From Bifidobacterium subtile (lineage in GTDB: Bacteria > Actinomycetota > Actinomycetes > Actinomycetales > Bifidobacteriaceae): a DNA stretch of 64,000 nucleotides. Under the pieces are notes generated by a model, which was not told the DNA's origin, made no database searches, and saw nothing but the letters and a program-made list of their open reading frames with translations. The position numbers were made by a program, and so were the translations under genes. The DNA is taken from NCBI RefSeq assembly GCF_000741775.1, contig NZ_JGZR01000003.1, positions 347,058-411,057 of the forward strand, read 5' to 3'. This document shows, piece by piece, positions 47,176 through 54,697 of this stretch. Each line of letters begins with the position of its first letter. Within the stretch, counting starts at the first letter, position 1.

Positions 47176-47550
47176 ATGGACATACAGACAATCACCGTAG
47201 GCAATACAGTTGCTGCCTATAGTCACGCCACCGTTGCGAATGGACTTATTTTCACGTCGGGATGCACACCACACGACCCTGATACAGGCAAAATCCGAGG
47301 AAAAGGCATAGCCGAGCAGACACGTCTATCGATAGAACTACTACAGGATATTCTGCACCAAGCAGGCTCGAATCTCCATCATGTGCTTCAAGTACAGGTT
47401 TTTCTCGATGACATTGAACGCGACTACGATGCCTTCAATGACGTGTATATGGGCATGTTTCCAGCTCCTTATCCACCGCGCGCAACGGTAGGTGCCAAGT
47501 TGCCCGGATACACAATCGAAATGGTGGTGCGCGCCGCAGTCATTGGTTGA
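47176..47550 (+). CDS. RidA (YjgF) family enamine/imine deaminase
   Basis: A 124-residue Rid-fold protein with the family pattern VANGLIFTSGCTPHDPDTG, QTRLSIELLQDILHQAGSNLHHVLQVQVFLDDI and PYPPRATVGAKLPG. The Arg in PPRATV is the substrate-binding Arg conserved in active RidA. These enzymes hydrolyse reactive enamine/imine products of PLP enzymes, which fits the aminotransferase upstream. The ATG at 47176 follows CGAAAGG; a 47146 start would add ten residues. Last gene of the cluster, followed by a hairpin. Confidence 0.88.
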   Translation: MDIQTITVGNTVAAYSHATVANGLIFTSGCTPHDPDTGKIRGKGIAEQTRLSIELLQDILHQAGSNLHHVLQVQVFLDDIERDYDAFNDVYMGMFPAPYPPRATVGAKLPGYTIEMVVRAAVIG

Positions 47551-47646
47551 ACCACTTCGGATGAGATACGTATTGCGCAGTTCCTGCGACTGCGGCTAAC
47601 GATATCGCATTCACCAACATAATTTCAGCTTTGAAAACAAATAAGT

Positions 47647-47689
47647 CAGCCGGGCGCAAGCCGACAACACGCCGTCTTGCGCCCGGCTG
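47647..47689 (+). terminator. Hairpin after the Rid gene
   Basis: CAGCCGGGCGCAAG (47647-47660) pairs perfectly with CTTGCGCCCGGCTG (47676-47689) over 14 bp with a 15-base loop. It lies 97 bases after the RidA stop and just before the tRNA-Glu gene. There is no U-tract. Confidence 0.65.
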
Positions 47690-47719
47690 CGCAATTATGT
47701 AAGATAGGCGAGTTTGTTA

Positions 47720-47791
47720 GCCCCCTTCGTCTAACGGTTAGGACACCAGACTTTCAATCTGACAACGAGAGTTCGACTCTCTCAGGGGGTA
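47720..47791 (+). tRNA. tRNA-Glu (anticodon TTC)
   Basis: A 72-base cloverleaf. Acceptor GCCCCCT (47720-47726) pairs with AGGGGGT (47784-47790) ending in discriminator A791. The anticodon loop CTTTCAA gives TTC, and the T arm is GAGAG TTCGACT CTCTC. CCA is not encoded. The first pair is G-T. Confidence 0.93.
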
Positions 47792-47948
47792 CTTTGCAGG
47801 CACAGAATATGTGCCCTTCCGCCGAGAATGAGTACCGATGGCTGTAATTGATGGCAAACCCCGCCAATTATTCTTGAGCATATCTATATCCCTCTCTATA
47901 AACCCAGACATTTTTTGCTTTGACATCCGACCGTAACGACTCTACTCG

Positions 47949-48911
47949 TCACACCGCCCGATACGCGAAATCATGGATTACACGGCCTGCTGTGATGCCT
48001 TTCTTCTCGAAATTGGTCAGCACACGGCCCTCGAATCTTGGCGACTCGGCAAATTCGGCATGCGGCAGGCTCACGGCTTCGTCGGCGTTGCCCTTGCCGA
48101 CATGTTCGAGCGGCAGACTGACTGTGACGCCTCCCAAGTTTTCGAAGTCCGTGCGGTCATCCATGACCTCGTGCACATGCAGCGCGTAATCCTCGATGTC
48201 GGTGGCGATGCGCCACACGCCCCCGGCGGCCAGCGTGCGATGAATCTGCGCAGCCAGCTCATCCTGCACGATGCGGCGCTTGTGGTGGCGCATCTTAGGC
48301 CAGGGATCGGGGAAGAACGTCCAGACTTCGCCGACCAGGCCATCTTCCGTCGCTTCGAAAAACTCCGGGGCATTGACCTGAGCAATACGCAGATTGCCTA
48401 GATCACGCTTGCCCGCGAGCAGCATCGTGTGCGCCACGCCGGGGTCATAGACCTCAAGCGCCAAGAAATTGGCCTCCGGACTTGCTTGCGCCGCGGCGAC
48501 GACGTTCTCGCCCTGCCCCGTGCCGATTTCGACAATCAGCGGATGCGCATTGCCCCAGCTCCCTCGTACGAACTCCTCATCGATGCGCAGCCCGGCACGC
48601 ATCGATAGCGAGCCGGGAGCCTTGTTGACATCAAGCAGATAACGGTCATGATAAGCGTCCCACGCCCGCTGCAGCCGGTCGTCAAGCCGTCCCGAGCGGC
48701 GCACGAAGGACAGCACCGGGCGGGCGGGAAAATGCTGTGCCGCTTCACCCGAGGTCGTTAACCCAATGCGCACCAACGCGCCGGCTGCGTCGTCAAGCCC
48801 GGCTTCCGCAACGTCGGCAGCGTCATTCGCACCGGTTGCATCAGCCTTGCTGTTCGCTGCGTTCGCCACGCCGGATTCGCCGCCCATTCCCGATTCACTC
48901 ATACCGTCCAT
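47949..48911 (-). CDS. trmB: tRNA (guanine-N7-)-methyltransferase
   Basis: A 320-residue enzyme that methylates G46 of tRNA. The SAM motif [11 protein letters not shown] is at about residue 130, then NAPEFF, and the signature [19 protein letters not shown] is at about 190-210. The first 60 residues are Ala/Gly/Ser-rich and add to the usual length. The start at 48911 (MDGMSESG) is kept; an ATG at 48902 is an alternative. It stands alone, convergent with the tRNA-Glu region. Confidence 0.94.
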   Translation of the reverse strand: MDGMSESGMGGESGVANAANSKADATGANDAADVAEAGLDDAAGALVRIGLTTSGEAAQHFPARPVLSFVRRSGRLDDRLQRAWDAYHDRYLLDVNKAPGSLSMRAGLRIDEEFVRGSWGNAHPLIVEIGTGQGENVVAAAQASPEANFLALEVYDPGVAHTMLLAGKRDLGNLRIAQVNAPEFFEATEDGLVGEVWTFFPDPWPKMRHHKRRIVQDELAAQIHRTLAAGGVWRIATDIEDYALHVHEVMDDRTDFENLGGVTVSLPLEHVGKGNADEAVSLPHAEFAESPRFEGRVLTNFEKKGITAGRVIHDFAYRAV

Positions 48912-49182
48912 TTATAGAGGAAGCGCTGGAGCGGCTTCTACCCAATCGGCTTCAGCGACAGCATCCATTGGCTCGTAGGCATCGGTAGAAGAGCGTCGCG
49001 GAAACATGGATGCGCCGAGCGCAGCAGACAGTCCCTTGACCGAATACGCCGCAACCGCGTCGCAAAGAGTCACGGGGGCACCGCGTAGGGAGCCTGAGCA
49101 GAGAGGCACCGCGTAGACGGTGCCGTATAAACGTGCCACGCAGACGGTCACGCCCCTTGTGTACCGCTAATCCGCGCTTCAC

Positions 49183-49311
49183 CGTCACGAAAGGGGCCTT
49201 GCCTTCTCGATGATGCCCCAAACGTGACGCTGACCCCCAGTTAGCGTCACGAAAGGGGCAGCCCGGGCAGCCCTGTCTTGAATGCGACACTACAACCCGG
49301 TTAATGTCATG
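49183..49311. repeat. ~61-bp-period repeat related to the one at 242-443
   Basis: CGTCACGAAAGGGGC occurs at 49183-49197 and 49245-49259, and a decayed copy TTAATGTCATG lies at about 49301-49311, giving a 60-62-bp period. Each unit also carries an inverted CGTGACGC...GCGTCACG. The junction AGTTA-CGTCAC recurs in both this block and the one at the start of the window, so they are probably one repeat family. Confidence 0.7.
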
Positions 49312-49412
49312 TTTAAGACATAGTCCCAAAGTTCCAATGACCCAACACCAGCCCTTCCCAAAAATGGCAGTGCCCGCTCAATCCAAGAGCTGGGCTACGG
49401 TTGGATTGGCTT

Positions 49413-49439
49413 TTGCACGGACGGTTTCCGTGCTATAGT
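49413..49439 (+). promoter_or_regulatory. Candidate galE promoter with dyad in the spacer
   Basis: TTGCAC (49413-49418) and TATAGT (49434-49439) are 15 bp apart, slightly short. The spacer carries a perfect 7-bp dyad GCACGGA-CGGTT-TCCGTGC (49415-49433) overlapping the -35 box, a position suited to a repressor. The start codon of galE is about 120 bases downstream. Confidence 0.5.
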
Positions 49440-49558
49440 CAGAGTGTATATAAAGTAACAAAATAGAGCATAAGTGAACAAATGCTGCAGCGGCTGGTCT
49501 GTTTGCATCAGTATGGCCACCACCCGACATTATCGCTTATCATCAAGGAAGGTCAGAC

Positions 49559-50569
49559 ATGACAGTTCTCGTTACCGGCGGGTGCGGCTACATCGGCGCG
49601 CACGTCGTTCACGCGCTCCATGAGGCGGGGCAGAAAGTCGTCGTAGTTGACGACTTGAGTTACGGCAAGCCGACACGCATCGAGGGCGCACGCTTGTACG
49701 GCATGGATATCGCAGCTCCAGGAGCCGGCGAGCGCCTCGCACAGATTCTGCGCGACGAAGAAGTCGACGCGGTCATCCATTTCGCCGCGCGCAAGCAGGT
49801 GGGCGAGTCCGTGGAGAAGCCGCTGTGGTATTACCAGCAGAATCTGAACGGCATGCTCAACGTGCTCACCGGCATGGTCGACGCGGATGTGAAGAAGCTC
49901 GTGTTCTCCTCTTCGGCCGCGACCTACGGCGTTCCGCCGGTCGACGTGGTGCCCGAGGATGTAGTGCCGATGCTGCCGATCAACCCGTATGGGCAGACCA
50001 AGCTCTTCGGCGAATGGATGGCCCGCGCATGCGAGGAGCGCTACGGCATCCGCTTCTGCGCACTGCGCTACTTCAACGTCGCCGGCTGCGGCCCGGTCGA
50101 GCTTGAGGATCCCGCGATTCTGAACCTCATCCCGATGCTGCTCGACAAGCTCAGCCAAGGCAAGGCGCCGGCCATCTTCGGCGACGACTACCCCACCGAG
50201 GACGGCACATGCGTGCGCGACTACATCCACGTCGCCGACCTGGCCGACGCGCATATCGCCGCGCTGCACTATCTTGACCGCGACGAGCGCAAGTACGACG
50301 CCTTCAACGTCGGCACCGGCGAAGGAACATCGGTACGCCAGATCGTCGACGAACTGCGCAATGTCACCGGCCTGCCATTCAAGGAGGCCATCAAGCCGCG
50401 CCGCGCCGGCGACCCGCCGCATCTGATCGGCTCGCCCAAGCGCATCAACGAGGAGATGGGCTGGCATGCGCAGTACGGCGTGCACGACATTGTGCAGTCC
50501 GCATGGGACGCATGGCAGGCCAACCCGGGGCACCACATCGACGTGGAGCACTGGTCGCAGGAGGGCTGA
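49559..50569 (+). CDS. galE: UDP-glucose 4-epimerase
   Basis: A 336-residue SDR-type epimerase that interconverts UDP-galactose and UDP-glucose in the Leloir pathway and in glycan supply. The NAD motif GGCGYIGAH is at residues 6-14, the active-site SSSAATYG carries Ser, and the Y-x-x-x-K motif is YGQTK. The tail has EMGWHAQYG. It is 75 bases downstream of the expected leader and followed by a strong hairpin. It could supply the glycosyltransferases at 10598-14452, but that is inference. Confidence 0.95.
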   Translation: MTVLVTGGCGYIGAHVVHALHEAGQKVVVVDDLSYGKPTRIEGARLYGMDIAAPGAGERLAQILRDEEVDAVIHFAARKQVGESVEKPLWYYQQNLNGMLNVLTGMVDADVKKLVFSSSAATYGVPPVDVVPEDVVPMLPINPYGQTKLFGEWMARACEERYGIRFCALRYFNVAGCGPVELEDPAILNLIPMLLDKLSQGKAPAIFGDDYPTEDGTCVRDYIHVADLADAHIAALHYLDRDERKYDAFNVGTGEGTSVRQIVDELRNVTGLPFKEAIKPRRAGDPPHLIGSPKRINEEMGWHAQYGVHDIVQSAWDAWQANPGHHIDVEHWSQEG

Positions 50570-50613
50570 GTTTCCGCGAGCGCTTTGACTGGCCTTCGCG
50601 GCTAGAAACTAGG

Positions 50614-50652
50614 ATGGTGGCCCTACACAGGCGAACTGCGTAGGGCCACCAT
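50614..50652 (+). terminator. Terminator-like hairpin after galE
   Basis: ATGGTGGCCCTAC (50614-50626) pairs perfectly with GTAGGGCCACCAT (50640-50652) across a 13-base loop, 45 bases past the stop. A weak TTGTTAG follows. Confidence 0.7.
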
Positions 50653-50764
50653 TGTTAGTACTACATTCAGCTATCCGCGCATGCACATAATGACAAGGCT
50701 ACTTCATCACCCGCAACAACCGCTTTGCTCGGACAGGTACCCGCCCGCAACAACCACGAATAAA

Positions 50765-51005
50765 TCTATTAAGCACATCGACGGGCAGAGTCGCCCAAGC
50801 GGGGCTTTCCATCGCATAGCCAACTGATGCAAGCTGGCGAAATTGCAGCGATCTCACAAAAGCGAAGCTGGCTCATACTTTCTCCATGTGCTTAATAGAT
50901 GAAAAAAGTGCTTAATAAACATCTACGCAGTACATGAATGCGGCAATCCGTCATCGCCGTCCACTGAATGTCGTCTATTAAGCACTTTTTTCGTCTATTA
51001 GGCAC
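50765..51005. repeat. TCTATTAAGCAC repeats forming a 30-bp dyad
   Basis: Plus-strand copies lie at 50765-50776, 50974-50985 and 50994-51005 (last with G for A). Inverted copies lie at 50888-50900 and 50908-50920. The outer pair forms a dyad with arms 50888-50917 and 50976-51005, 30 bp with two mismatches, and a 58-base loop. The AAAAAA/TTTTTT core between half-sites is shared. Confidence 0.8.
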
Positions 51006-51303
51006 TTCGCAAAGTAGACGACGTTTTCAGCATTCGACACTTTGGCGCAATACCACGGATTCTGGGCGCCGACGCACAGATAGCGAGGACTGTGCGGCAG
51101 TTCGATTTCTTGAAATCCGCTTAGTAAATTCGCGAAGAGGACCGGAGCCAAGCACACGGGCGAATAACGCAATATGCAAGCGATAATCAGGCTCTGCAAG
51201 CCGTCCGCAACCGCATGGCAGACTCCCGCCCAGACAAGAAGAGCTTGCAAACAGAACTCAGCCAGTTCTGCGCGTTTCATACGTGGCGCGTAGACTCGAA
51301 GCC

Positions 51304-52035
51304 ATGACCGGTTACAACCCAACTCCAACGCCCCAGCAGCCTTATGGTCCCGATTTCAACCAGGCGAACACCAGTCCCTCGAACTCCAACGCTGCGCCCC
51401 AGATGGGGCAGCAGCCGGGGCCCCAGCAGGGCGACTATGCGCAGACCCCATATCCGCAGACTTCATACACGGGGCAAACCCCATATCCGCCGCAAGGCCC
51501 CTACGCCCAGCCGGAACAGGGCAGCGGCCAACGCAATGGCGGCTATGCGCCGTACATGCAGACTCCCCCGCAGCAGGCCTATGACCCTAGGCAGCCATAT
51601 CCACCGCAAGGCGGCTATTACCCGCCTATCGAGCAGCCTTGGAACGCGTTGTGCATCGCCGGATTCGTGCTGTCGTTCGTCTTCGCCCCGGCAGGTCTGG
51701 TGCTCTCCATCATCGCCCTCGTGCAGATCAACAGAAGCGGGGAAAGAAGCAAGGGAATGTCGATTGCAGGCATCGTCATCGGCGCAGTAGGCACGGTCGC
51801 GTCGATATTCATGCTGATCGGCATCATCACGGCATTCAACAATATCGACAATCTTGATAGCTATTACGATTCCAACGGCGACAGCTCATGTTCTCCCGGG
51901 GACTACGGCTGTGACGACGATCAAGACGATGAGGATATCGGCGGCCCCTATGGCGACACACGCGACATCGCATGGAACAATAGCTCGCCGCACGGCATTG
52001 TGTGGAATACGGTCGATCTGCGCGATTTGCAATAG
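51304..52035 (+). CDS. DUF4190 membrane protein with Pro/Gln/Tyr-rich N-terminus
   Basis: A 243-residue protein. Residues 1-110 are disordered and made of PYPPQG-like repeats. A DUF4190 pair of membrane segments lies at about 120-140 and 155-180 (NALCIAGFVLSFVFAPAGLVLSIIALVQIN and GMSIAGIVIGAVGTVASIFMLIG). An acidic tail follows with two Cys (SCSPGDYGC). The ATG at 51304 is chosen; an upstream GTG at 51283 adds seven residues. Function unknown; similar proteins are common in bifidobacterial and other actinobacterial genomes. Confidence 0.8.
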   Translation: MTGYNPTPTPQQPYGPDFNQANTSPSNSNAAPQMGQQPGPQQGDYAQTPYPQTSYTGQTPYPPQGPYAQPEQGSGQRNGGYAPYMQTPPQQAYDPRQPYPPQGGYYPPIEQPWNALCIAGFVLSFVFAPAGLVLSIIALVQINRSGERSKGMSIAGIVIGAVGTVASIFMLIGIITAFNNIDNLDSYYDSNGDSSCSPGDYGCDDDQDDEDIGGPYGDTRDIAWNNSSPHGIVWNTVDLRDLQ

Positions 52036-52220
52036 GAGGCGGCGGCCAGAACTCCGTGTCGTCACCGGCTTTCCCAACTCCTCTCATCGTTGCAATGCCG
52101 GGCTTTATGGTGTGTTATCACGATGGTTACACAGGTGTGACACGCGAAGACACACCGCTACTTGCGCGGGATTGATATCTGAGTAATATAGCTACTCGGC
52201 TGCTTGAAAGAGTAAGCCAC

Positions 52221-52294
52221 GGCCCCGTAGCTCAGTTGGTTAGAGCGCCGCCCTGTCACGGCGGAGGTCACCGGTTCAAGTCCGGCCGGGGTCG
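52221..52294 (+). tRNA. tRNA-Asp (anticodon GTC)
   Basis: A 74-base cloverleaf. Acceptor GGCCCCG (52221-52227) pairs with CGGGGTC (52287-52293), discriminator G. The anticodon stem CCGCC/GGCGG encloses CTGTCAC, giving GTC. The T arm is CCGG TTCAAGT CCGG. CCA is not encoded. Confidence 0.95.
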
Positions 52295-52308
52295 CTGGGA
52301 TGGTTGAA

Positions 52309-52330
52309 AACCCGGTTCTGCCGGGTTTTT
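52309..52330 (+). terminator. Rho-independent terminator between tRNA-Asp and tRNA-Phe
   Basis: AACCCGG (52309-52315) and CCGGGTT (52321-52327) with a 5-base loop, followed by a T run. It separates the two tRNA genes, so they are transcribed apart or with partial read-through. Confidence 0.75.
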
Positions 52331-52340
52331 GATTATTCAT

Positions 52341-52416
52341 GGCTCTGTAGCTCAGTTGGTAGAGCGAGCGACTGAAAATCGCTAGGTCAGCGGATCGATG
52401 CCGCTCGGAGCCACCA
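52341..52416 (+). tRNA. tRNA-Phe (anticodon GAA), CCA encoded
   Basis: Acceptor GGCTCTG (52341-52347) pairs with CGGAGCC (52406-52412), discriminator A413 and an encoded CCA at 414-416. The anticodon stem AGCGA/TCGCT encloses CTGAAAA, giving GAA. The 3' CCA is present here but not in the other two tRNAs. Confidence 0.95.
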
Positions 52417-52508
52417 CATGAAATCCCTCAGTCCTCGGAAACATTGGGCTGGGAGGTTTCGCAGCATTGCACCGGCGATTTCGAATATCCGGTACAATAT
52501 TGTCGAAC

Positions 52509-52691
52509 ATGAGGAGTCGTAACAAGTTGCTAAGCGTTGTACTTCTTGTCTGCCAGGTGCTGGCCGCCCTTATTTTATTGATTATAGGCATCGTGCAAAG
52601 TTCCCCGATGCAGGTGATCATCGGGATATTGCTTTTAATTCTCGATCCCATCGTCTGGCATTATGCACATATTCGAAACAAACACGAGTAG
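52509..52691 (+). CDS. Small two-segment membrane protein
   Basis: A 60-residue protein from the ATG at 52509 (MRSRNKLLSVV). Two hydrophobic segments lie at about 8-27 and 31-48, with a basic start and a His/Lys/Glu tail. No family is recognised. The frame continues to 52467, but that part runs toward the tRNA-Phe gene. It is followed closely by a perfect 18-bp hairpin, which favours a real transcript. Confidence 0.5.
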   Translation: MRSRNKLLSVVLLVCQVLAALILLIIGIVQSSPMQVIIGILLLILDPIVWHYAHIRNKHE

Positions 52692-52720
52692 ACGAGTCCC
52701 GCCACAATTCTTCACAAGGA

Positions 52721-52762
52721 TGTCAATGTGTCCCTGCAAGTGACTGCAGGGACACATTGACA
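52721..52762. terminator. Bidirectional hairpin between the small membrane gene and the MFS gene
   Basis: TGTCAATGTGTCCCTGCA (52721-52738) pairs perfectly with TGCAGGGACACATTGACA (52745-52762) over 18 bp with a 6-base loop AGTGAC. It lies between convergent genes, so it could serve both. Confidence 0.8.
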
Positions 52763-52822
52763 TCAGCATCAGCATCCTGCGGACCGCACAATCCTCTACC
52801 TCGCGCCCGATTCATAGTCTCA

Positions 52823-54322
52823 TCACACCTCGCGCAAGGTCACGAACCGCTTGCGTATCGTGCGCAGCGCGGCTGGCAGCGTCACGCTGAAGCCTATCAG
52901 CCCGACAATCCACACCGGATACTGCACCAGCGTGGCGACGCGCATGACTTGGCTCGTGTATGCGCTCGGGTCGGATGCGCCTTGCATGTCGAGCAGTGCG
53001 CCGACGCCCAGCAGCACGATCGCCGAAGATACGAAACCGCCCGTATTCGCGAATCCGGTGGCCGACCCGATGCTGTTGATGCTGTTGCCGTCACGGGCGA
53101 AGTCCAAGGCGATATTCGCGCATGGTCCCCCGCTTGCCAGCGCTACGATCAGCAATCCCAGCAGAACGGCGTGATGCGGCCCGGGAGTCAACAGCACCAG
53201 CGTCCACAGCAGAATCTGCGAGCCCATGGAGACATACACCATAACCGCCCTGCCGTAGAGCGGATGAATGCCTGCCAAGCGTCCGAGCACGATGGCCCAG
53301 ACCACATTGAGCACCATGCCGACAGCCAGATACGAGCTGGCCTGACCGGGTGAGAAGTGCTCGACGGCGATAAGAAAAGGGAGTCCCCACAGCTGATTGA
53401 GCATATTGCTGGGAAACCAGGTCACGGCATGTATCCAGAATCCGCACCACGTCGCCGTCGATTTGAGCGCCTCGACGAGATTCCGCCATCCCGCCGCGAA
53501 TCTCCCCTGCCGCTGGATGCGATTGCCGCTGCGCCACTGCGGCGTGTCATGCACGCCCATGAACACGCCGACGGATATGAGCACGCCGATAGCCGCCACC
53601 AATAGAAAGGCACGTTCCCAGCCTGCCAGATGCAGCAGCCACGCGAAAGGATAGAGGGATATGAGCTGGCCCACGCCGCCTACCTGGCCGGTGAGCTGGT
53701 TCATCAGCGGCAACTGGCGCAGCGGAAACCACGCGGCGACCAGTCGGATGACCGAGATGAACACGAGCGCATCCCCGCCGCCGACGAAAGCTCGGCCCAG
53801 CACGGCAAATGGGATGCTCGGGCTCAGCGCGACCAGGCACTGCCCCACCGACATGAGCAGGCATCCCGCGCCAATCAGCCGTTTCGCGCCGTAGGAGTCC
53901 AGCAGGATGCCGGCGGGAATCTGCATGGCGGCGTACACCAGCAGCTGCAAGTAGACGAAGGACGACAGCGCCGCGCTGCTGACACCGAAATGCTGCGCTG
54001 CGACGATGCCCGACGCCGCGAACGAGGAACGACACGTTATCGCGAACACATAGCCAGCCATGCCCAGGCCCCACATCGCATAGGCCTGACGCCGGGAAAC
54101 GCCCTTGCCCCGGCTGGGGTTGCTACCGTTGCCGTTGCCAGCAGCGCCGCTGTCGACAATGCTGCCGTTGACGGTGCTCGTGCTGGCGGTGCTGTTGCCA
54201 ATGTTGACTGTGCTGGCAGTGCCGACAGCACCATTGCTAACGCTGACATTGACGTTGCTATCATCCGTCGTCATATCCGACGGCGGCTCCGGAACCTCGC
54301 GATTTGTTGTGGCAATACGCAT
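52823..54322 (-). CDS. MFS transporter
   Basis: A 499-residue permease with about 12 membrane segments. Residues 1-70 are a Ser/Thr/Asn/Gly-rich disordered region (NSTASTSTVNGS-like). The loop between segments 2 and 3 carries DSYGAKRLIG, the MFS motif A position. The start is the ATG at 54322 (MRIATTNRE); a TTG three codons earlier is open. The substrate is not known. The gene stands alone, convergent with the small membrane gene. Confidence 0.85.
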   Translation of the reverse strand: MRIATTNREVPEPPSDMTTDDSNVNVSVSNGAVGTASTVNIGNSTASTSTVNGSIVDSGAAGNGNGSNPSRGKGVSRRQAYAMWGLGMAGYVFAITCRSSFAASGIVAAQHFGVSSAALSSFVYLQLLVYAAMQIPAGILLDSYGAKRLIGAGCLLMSVGQCLVALSPSIPFAVLGRAFVGGGDALVFISVIRLVAAWFPLRQLPLMNQLTGQVGGVGQLISLYPFAWLLHLAGWERAFLLVAAIGVLISVGVFMGVHDTPQWRSGNRIQRQGRFAAGWRNLVEALKSTATWCGFWIHAVTWFPSNMLNQLWGLPFLIAVEHFSPGQASSYLAVGMVLNVVWAIVLGRLAGIHPLYGRAVMVYVSMGSQILLWTLVLLTPGPHHAVLLGLLIVALASGGPCANIALDFARDGNSINSIGSATGFANTGGFVSSAIVLLGVGALLDMQGASDPSAYTSQVMRVATLVQYPVWIVGLIGFSVTLPAALRTIRKRFVTLREV

Positions 54323-54331
54323 GCTTTGCAA

Positions 54332-54697
54332 TACCTGTTCGTTTCCCCTAGTGCAGAGGCTGTGCTTCCGTTCGCATCTGCGAAGGTCGCACCTCCCGCA
54401 CCGTCACGTCATTCCAATCTTCAGTCAGCCAAATGACAGCCGAGCGGCCAGCAAAGCCACGCGCATAACCCGCACGACGCATCCGCTACCCGATACAACA
54501 TTAGCCCGCACCATTTACAGCCGGACCCTGCCGCCACGCAGCCCTATACGCACCGATAATCAAAACGAATACCATGCCGTCAGGCCGCGTGCCGTTCGTA
54601 TCGAATCCGCGCAGCCAGCATTGTGCTGTTTGTGTTATTCGTGCCGTTCATGCAGCCCGTCACTCGCATCACGTTTCAATCGCACGAATGACGCCCA
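54332..54697. other. Intergenic region between the MFS gene and the amidase gene
   Basis: About 366 bases, with no gene, hairpin or repeat that I can support. Both neighbours are on the minus strand, so it holds the MFS promoter and the amidase 3' region. Confidence 0.5.

Larger units (their letters stand above)
48912..49558. other. Intergenic region before galE
   Basis: No gene is visible. It holds a tandem repeat (49183-49311) and a likely galE promoter (49413-49439). The stretch between 49445 and 49480 is A+T-rich and probably the transcribed leader. Confidence 0.6.
50570..51303. other. Intergenic region between galE and the DUF4190 gene
   Basis: No gene is visible over about 730 bases. 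It contains the galE hairpin and a set of repeats around TCTATTAAGCAC (50765-51005). The rest shows nothing recognisable. Confidence 0.5.

Noticed and set aside
47720..47791. tRNA-Glu as an attachment site for a mobile element
   Set aside because: No integrase or repeated tRNA 3' end is visible in the window; both sides look like ordinary genome DNA.
52158..52340. Minus-strand frame PAGLEPVTSAVTGRRSNQLSYGAV
   Set aside because: Antisense of the tRNA-Asp gene, a well-known spurious ORF pattern.
52382..52651. Minus-strand frame ending in VAPSGIDPLT
   Set aside because: Overlaps tRNA-Phe and the small membrane gene in antisense; no support.
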